DNA from: Bryum argenteum
Taxonomy: Eukaryota > Streptophyta > Bryopsida > Bryales > Bryaceae
NCBI GenBank assembly: GCA_037043015.1
Contig: CM073321.1
Location: 36,124,101 to 36,188,100 of the forward strand
DNA length: 64,000 nt
Direction: 5' to 3'
Position 1 is the first letter of the stretch, and each line of letters opens with the position of its first letter. The position numbers and the translations under genes are program-made. A model generated the notes under the pieces. That model had not been told where the DNA came from and did no database searches. It saw only the letters and a list, made by a program, of their open reading frames with translations. Positions 58,161 through 64,000 of the stretch are shown here, one piece after another.

Positions 58161-61100
58161 GCAAAGATGAATATATTATAAAGACAAGAACACAGTGCAA
58201 AATATTTCCAAGGCTCTAAACCCCCTCAAATATTCCAAAAGGGTGATCAAGTATTATGGTGACCAAGAGATCCAAAATTCCGGAAATCCAAATTCGGAAC
58301 GTTTCGCATGGACCATACAGGGTGCAATCGGCCTTGCCAAAGAACACAGTTCTCTTCGTAAACAAAGACAACTACGATGCCCAGGCAACCATTGTCAACA
58401 CGTCAAAGCTCAATCAGTATCATACCAATACCCCCAACGAACATACAACAGTAAGCTTAGGACAGCTGCAAAACCTCTTGTTCACAAAGGCACACGAACA
58501 GCCAGCCTCGCCAGACATCACAGAATCTACGGATGCCAGAGAAACCAGCCTTCCGCTGATATATCTAAATTACATCCAAGTAGCCCACGACACCGGCCCG
58601 AAACAACAGGTACAACTATCATCACCACGGAAATGCGGTCATCATGGCGGATGAGGGAGACTCCATCGAGTTACCGACGCTAGCCATGATAGGCACTGAA
58701 AGACCTATCACAGCCGCCGTAATAAACTCCAACCAGCCTCCTTTGTCAGTCATTAGCACCACTCCGCCGACTTTAAACTCTAGGGCCGCGGTTACCAAGG
58801 CGTACTTAAAGGTACTACTACGGCCTTACTGCCCTCACTTACGCCATCACTCGCTACCAAGGTGCCTTACTCCATGCTCTCACTCACAGCGCCATCTCTA
58901 CTCTTTGTCTCTCTCTTTGGTTCTTCATTCGCACCTCGCACTCTGCGCTTCAACTCATTTCACGAGAACCATGGCTTCTCGGAGTATCACACATAAAAAA
59001 AAAATCGAAGCTGGCATCCTACATGCCAAAATAGGTACTCAAGTGGCGCACCATGGTCGATGGAGTTTGGACACAGAACACCGGACTACATTGTTTTTGG
59101 GAGGACATGAAGAGCTAGAGACTCAACGTTGACCACTGCAGACAGTTCGTGGATTCCATGGCGCCCCAGAGCTGTAGAGGAGGTTACCCCACGGGCACCG
59201 TGGAGGGAGTACAAGTTCAATCCTCAACATCATATGTGTACCACCAATATGGGTAGGACGGCACCGTTATCACGGGGTGGACAGAAACCTGTGGATTCCC
59301 AAAACCCGACATTGCACAGAGGCTACCAGGGTTGCAACCGGACATCAAGCGCGGTTACAATGTCTTCGCAGTCGGAGGACAATTGAACGAGCCATGGTTC
59401 ATCCGAATACGCGGAATTCTTAGCCAAATATACTCCCGGTGCAACTGCAATAGCATACTGCCTGCGCAGTCAGAGCTGTTATTGCTAGCGGATGCAGGAG
59501 CCAAGATCAACTGGGGTATGCTTCTCGAGGACAGCCTGCGTGTAGAATTCCAAAACTACCAGCGCTAGTCCAATTACTCCAGCCCCATTGGCTCGCTCCT
59601 ATCGACCTACATCATGCGATACATGAAGTACCAGAAGGAACATAACAAGTTGCCACCACTAGCCAACTTCGTGGAACTCCAGCGTCATAAACCCCGTCAC
59701 CGATAAAACCGGTCAGGGACGTCGCGGCACCAAGTTCCAGCAAGCGATCCAGAACAGAGTACGAGGTTGTCTCCGGGGATACCTAACACTCATTGGCGGA
59801 ACAACTGGGCAATCACTCAACGGCCATGGTAGCGTGCGTTGAGAAAGTGTTACATCAGCTGTAGTCCACGGAACGCCAACAACGTCAACTACGCGAGGAC
59901 AATGCGCGGTACGTAAAGACCACGCAGGACCTGCAAGCACTCCTGCGCAAGAAGGAAGAAGACTTAGGCCATGCAAACTAGAATATGGAAGAGGCAAACC
60001 GCGCAGCCCAGACGCTTAAGAGTCAGCTCGCGGCATGTCGAATCAACATGGAGGCCATGACAGCGTTGCTTCATGGAGTTAGCAAAGAGAGGGACAATGC
60101 AAAGGAGCAGATTACGTCCCTGGAAACTCAGAATGACGAACTCCGTCAGCAATGCCGGAATTTGATTGACACCAATCCGACCAATCCAGAGCACAGAGCC
60201 TAGAAATGTGACGCCGAGCAGTTGCCACCGGGGCGGAGAACTTTGAGGCCAACAAACAGAGTTGGGTCCATGACGCCGCAACTTGCTTGGAAGAATTCTT
60301 ATTCAACGCTATCTGACAACAACCCCCTACAGACGGATGAGCTCGCATGCGACTTGGTCGCAGCTAGCATCGATCAAACTCTTGCAAAACTGCAGTTGAA
60401 CACGGATTATGACCTAGATTGGCGCGAGTCTAGCCATGAAGACACTGACCTTACCACGGACACCACGGTGACTATCTGCGAGCAGCCACCAATGCAGGTC
60501 ACAGAAGTCCAGCATAACCTTAAGGTGGTAGCTGTGGACACATCGGCAGGAGGCACCGTGGAAGACCATCAGGGGTATTAGAGTATCTCCATGACCAAAG
60601 ATCAACCAGAGGAGCGAGTTCACATACCAGAACACTTAACCGTTGCTGAACAGACGCCACAACCATCGCCAAAGACAACAGAAGGAGGAGACGAGTCACC
60701 AACTTGTCCGCCATCATCCGCAAGGCCACCAACTACGCAGCCATCAACCACGGTAACCACTAAAATTTCTTTTGCGGAACACCGACAAGCTCTAATACAA
60801 TTGTCGGATGATAATACCTGGGATGTGGAACCTGACGATTATAGTGAGGCTGACGAGGAATACCAAGAAGCGCACAATGAAGTACAACAATACTTCACCA
60901 ATCACCCTGATCTTGCACAACGCTTCATGGATCCGACTGCCAACGATGCTCAATGTCCCGGTTGTTGGGCGAAACGGTGCATGATGTCTATGAACATACC
61001 AATCCGGACCGGAACCGACGGTCCCTGCACAAGGGAATCGCCGCAGCTATCAGAGCGTTGTACAATGACCAACCTCCACCGAGACGACAACAGCAACTGC

Positions 61101-61211
61101 CACGGGAACAGACTCGTCTCGACAGGAGGCCCGCCAACTGACGCTCCAAGCGTTGACCAATCCGGGGACGGATTGCGCTGTCACAGGGAGTGCAAAATGT
61201 TATTTGACTGA
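58161..61211 (+). pseudogene. Integrase tail and extra 3' ORF of element B
   Basis: Head from about Met 58970 (MASRSITHKKKIEAGI), with FIRIRGILSQIYSRCNCNS and LPAQSELLLLADAGAKINW. Coiled coil: NMEEANRAAQTLKSQLAA, ELRQQCRNLIDTNPTNP. Several stops. It keeps a C-terminal segment that element A lacks: ISFAEHRQALIQLSDDNTWD and EYQEAHNEVQQYFTNHPDLA. After this, near 60955, a frame change leads to RLLGETVHDVYEHTNPDRNR. This shows that A has an internal deletion near 54295 and that the full protein is longer. Confidence 0.65.
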
Positions 61212-61381
61212 CGTCACAGGGCAACCACGGCGACCAAGGGGGGAGCCATAGCCACTAAACAGGGCACCATGGCGACCAAGGCGGAAGACATAGCTGCTGA
61301 CTGAGGACACCACGGCACTTCGGATAAGGGCACCGCCCGATTTCCAGGACCTCCACGGTGCGACGTAGGATATCAGCAGTA

Positions 61382-61978
61382 GAAAATAGGAGAAGAGACA
61401 CTCGTATTAGTCACCATAGAAGTATACGTTGAGGCTAGCTCAATCGATACTCCAATGTACTCAGATTCCGTGGCATAAATGTAAAGGCCAAGAGTTATTC
61501 ACTCTCTCTCTCCCATTAAAGCCTTTCTCCTTCGTCTCTCTGTCTGATTGTTGTACTTGCTTAAATGGCCATGGCCGAAAACCTAACCCCTCGACGTCCA
61601 CTTTGTATCCTTGCCTTCACAATGTTCTCCGCGGCATCAGAATAACCGTAGTTGGGATTCCGGACGTCTACGCCATACCTCAACTTTCTCGTTCGCCCCC
61701 AGTCACCGAACCACCTCCGGCACCTCCTTAGCACAGCGTAGTTTGCCTGACCACCATCTTCGACATCCATATTCTTCCAAAGACTCTATAGAAAGAAAGC
61801 TAGAATTTCTCCTCCCCGACTCTAACGACACCGTGGTATTTAGCCGAAGCTCTCCTCAAGAACCAAGCTTCCCTCTGCCTCATTTCGTCCCTATTGCCCT
61901 AAAAAACTACCCCGCTGTTCTGGATGAACTCGTACAGCATTTCCATCCGCTCTAACCCAGGCTAAAAGTACTCTACAA
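61382..61978 (+). mobile_element. Polypurine tract and 3' LTR of element B
   Basis: GAAAATAGGAGAAGAGAC at 61382-61399 is the primer tract. The LTR, from about 61405 to about 61975, is diverged from the LTR at 46296 but shares AGTCACC.TAGAAG.ATA, AAGGCCAAG, the CT-rich stretch and the end TGAACTCGTACAGCATTTCC. The right boundary and target duplication are not resolved. Confidence 0.65.
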
Positions 61979-62231
61979 TGATACGTCAACGCCTCTCTCA
62001 ACCGTTCAACAAAGTTTTTGTTTGTATTCCAGTCTGTACAATACTTCTGAACATCCTTATCACGTCATATGGGGCGAAAGGACAATATTTAGAATGCAAG
62101 TGGCCTCTCTTTTTACATGAGCACTTTCTCCATAGCAAAGTCTCCTGCATTCTTATGCACTTCAAAAGACTTATCAAACTTCGCAAACTTCAATACCAAG
62201 GGGAAGAAGATCTTCTTCTTGAGTTTTAAAA

Positions 62232-64000
62232 GGCTTACTCACATAACTTGGTCCACTCAAAGGTGAAGTTCTTCATTAGCGAAATGGACACATGATAAGC
62301 AATTAATGTAGATGATGACAAACTCATCAATCTCTTGATGGAACACCTTTTTATGAGGGTTGAGAATGTTAATAAGGCGTTGCACAACCGGAAAGGCATC
62401 ACCAAAAAATCATAGGACTTATATTTAGTCCTAGAACCGGTTTTCTTGACATCCTCAAGTGCAATCAGGATCTGGAAATATTCCGACTTTAAGTCAATTT
62501 GGCTAAAATATCTCGCCTCCGCCAACCAATCAAAGAGATCATGAATTCGAGGCAATGGATAGTTGCTCTTGATGTCAATCTTATTAAACAAGCGGTAATC
62601 CACGCAGATGTGTAGTTACCCTCCTTTCTTGTCCACAAAGAAGACTAGCGCTCCACAAGGTCACTTGCTTTGGCAGATATATCCCTTTGTCAAAATGTCA
62701 TTGAGTTGTTTCTTCAATTCCATCTACTCTTTTTGGTTCACCCAATAAGGTGCCTTAAATGGTCGTGCCGATTCTGACACCAAATTGATCTTGTGATCAA
62801 CCTCTATCTGTGGCGGTAGCTTATCGTCTACCTTCTCCTTGAGAACATCACCAAAGCCTTCGACGACCTCCTGAATATACTTGGAAGGAGTGGAGTTTGA
62901 ATTGGGCTTAATCCCTTCAATTCCCAAATCGGTCCTTAGTATAATTAAGAACCACGTTTCGAAATTCACCAAGTTGATCTTACTCCCTAACATGTTGGGA
63001 GCCTCCGTGAACTTCAACTCAATATTCTTGCCCTCAAGGTTGACAACCAGTCTCAATGGCCGCCTCTTTATATCCACCCCATAGGTATCAAAGAATATAT
63101 TTCCCAAAATGAATTCAATCGCATCCATTTCACGAACCATGATGTTTTCTACAAAGGTGAAGTTCTGGCACTTCACTTCTGCTCTTGTAGCTACAAGAAA
63201 TGTTTGGTGTGGCTTGTCTTTTACAAACGTCTCTTCGGTGGGCTTCTTTGCCATGCTTAGGAACAAAAAGCCACCACCTAACTTGGACCAACTTGCTTTT
63301 GGAATGTAAACTTCTTCCAATAGGTAACTTGTAACAAGGCTTCTCCTATTTTCCAATCTTACCTTTGGTTTTGAGCAATTTTTTGCCATATGGCCCTTTT
63401 CACCACAATTGTAACAAGTTATGTCACTTGTCTCCTTCTAAGACTTCTTCCCACTTATAGATTTGTCCTTGGCAACATTGTTCTTTGATCCTCTGCAAGA
63501 CCTACTCTCATTGGTCTTATTCTTTTGCCAATTATTTTTCTTGTCCTGGTGCTTGGACTGCAATTTTTCCTGGCACTAAGAGGAGCCGCCTCAGTAGAAA
63601 ACTTCTTGTGACCACTATAGTCTCCAAGTTGTTCTATAAGCTTGAGCAACTTGACACAAATCTTCAGCAATCTTAGCATCCTGAATAATGTTAGCATCGC
63701 TCAACCTTGGAGTCTATTGAACAAAATGACCTTTCTGGCCAATTCCTCCAACTTCAAGAACACATTCAACTGTCCATTGGAATCTCTCACATAGATACAA
63801 ACGGTCGCCGTTTACCTCAAGTACAGAAGTCCCATGCCTTTCTGAATGTCTTAGTACTCAGGAGTAAAGCAATCACTTAAAATCTCGTAGAATTCAACTG
63901 AAGTTAAGCTGCTCACTACCACCAAATTCTCATTGTGGTAACAAGTCTACGACAGAAGAGTATACTATTACAATAAGATCAAGATATTAGTAATCTTGCC
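62232..64000 (-). mobile_element. Ty3/gypsy fragment, minus strand (gag end, protease, start of RT)
   Basis: Reading leftward: gag remains from 64000; zinc knuckle CYNCGEKGHMAKNCSKP near 63410; protease region 63389-62724 (VKCQNFTFVENIMV, IFFDTYGVDIKRRPLRL, LPPQIEVDHKINLV); RT 62630-62235 (CVDYRLFNKIDIKSNYPLPR, YFSQIDLKSEYFQI, VMPFRLCNALLTF). TAG/TGA stops lie between pieces. It is the same family as the plus-strand fragment at 42684-44176 and more complete in gag to RT. It continues past the right edge. Confidence 0.85.

Overview
The window is eukaryotic nuclear DNA from a repeat-rich, plant-type genome. It has short spliced exons with GT/AG borders, Ty3/gypsy elements of Tat-like and other types, a CACTA-type DNA transposon, Mutator-like transposase remnants and solo LTRs. 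I favour a streptophyte (charophyte alga, bryophyte or other early-diverging plant) because of the mix of elements and a gypsy element carrying a cytosine methyltransferase. I cannot name the species. Nothing bacterial or organellar was seen. Roughly two thirds of the window is transposon-derived.

Layout. 1-2.8 kb: minus-strand decayed MULE-like transposase plus a companion ORF. 3.3-4.0 kb: small two-exon acidic gene. 4.7-14.1 kb: a two-exon gene whose single large intron holds about 17 copies of a 262-bp satellite, split by a 3.6-kb CACTA element. 14.2-18.5 kb: about ten-exon gene that looks like a ParB-like domain joined to an N6/N4 (beta-type) DNA methyltransferase-like domain. 19.7-21.2 kb and 23.3-24.6 kb: two solo LTRs with 5-bp target duplications, flanking a lysine-rich minus-strand gene. 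25-26 kb: short tandem repeats. 26.4-27.1 kb: second, broken copy of the methyltransferase-like gene. 27.8-28.2 kb: truncated minus-strand ADD/PHD-like zinc finger gene. 29.2-29.5 kb: SDHB pseudogene fragment. 31-40.7 kb: decayed gypsy element carrying gag, protease, a DNMT3/DRM-like C5 methyltransferase, RT, RNase H and integrase ending in a PHD finger, cut by a 2.6-kb LTR-type insertion. 42.7-44.2 kb: another gypsy fragment. 44.2-62 kb: a nested and tandem pile of a Tat-like gypsy family with an extra 3' ORF (A0, A, B) and pieces of the first solo-LTR family. 62.2-64 kb: minus-strand gypsy fragment.

Most coding regions carry stops. Where two copies can be compared, the stop usually sits at a CAA, CAG, CGA or TGG codon of the other copy, as expected from C-to-T decay of methylated DNA. 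The most interesting content is the unusual density of DNA-modification and chromatin-reader domains: a ParB/N6-type MTase-like gene in two copies, a retrotransposon with its own C5 MTase and PHD finger, and an ADD-type finger.
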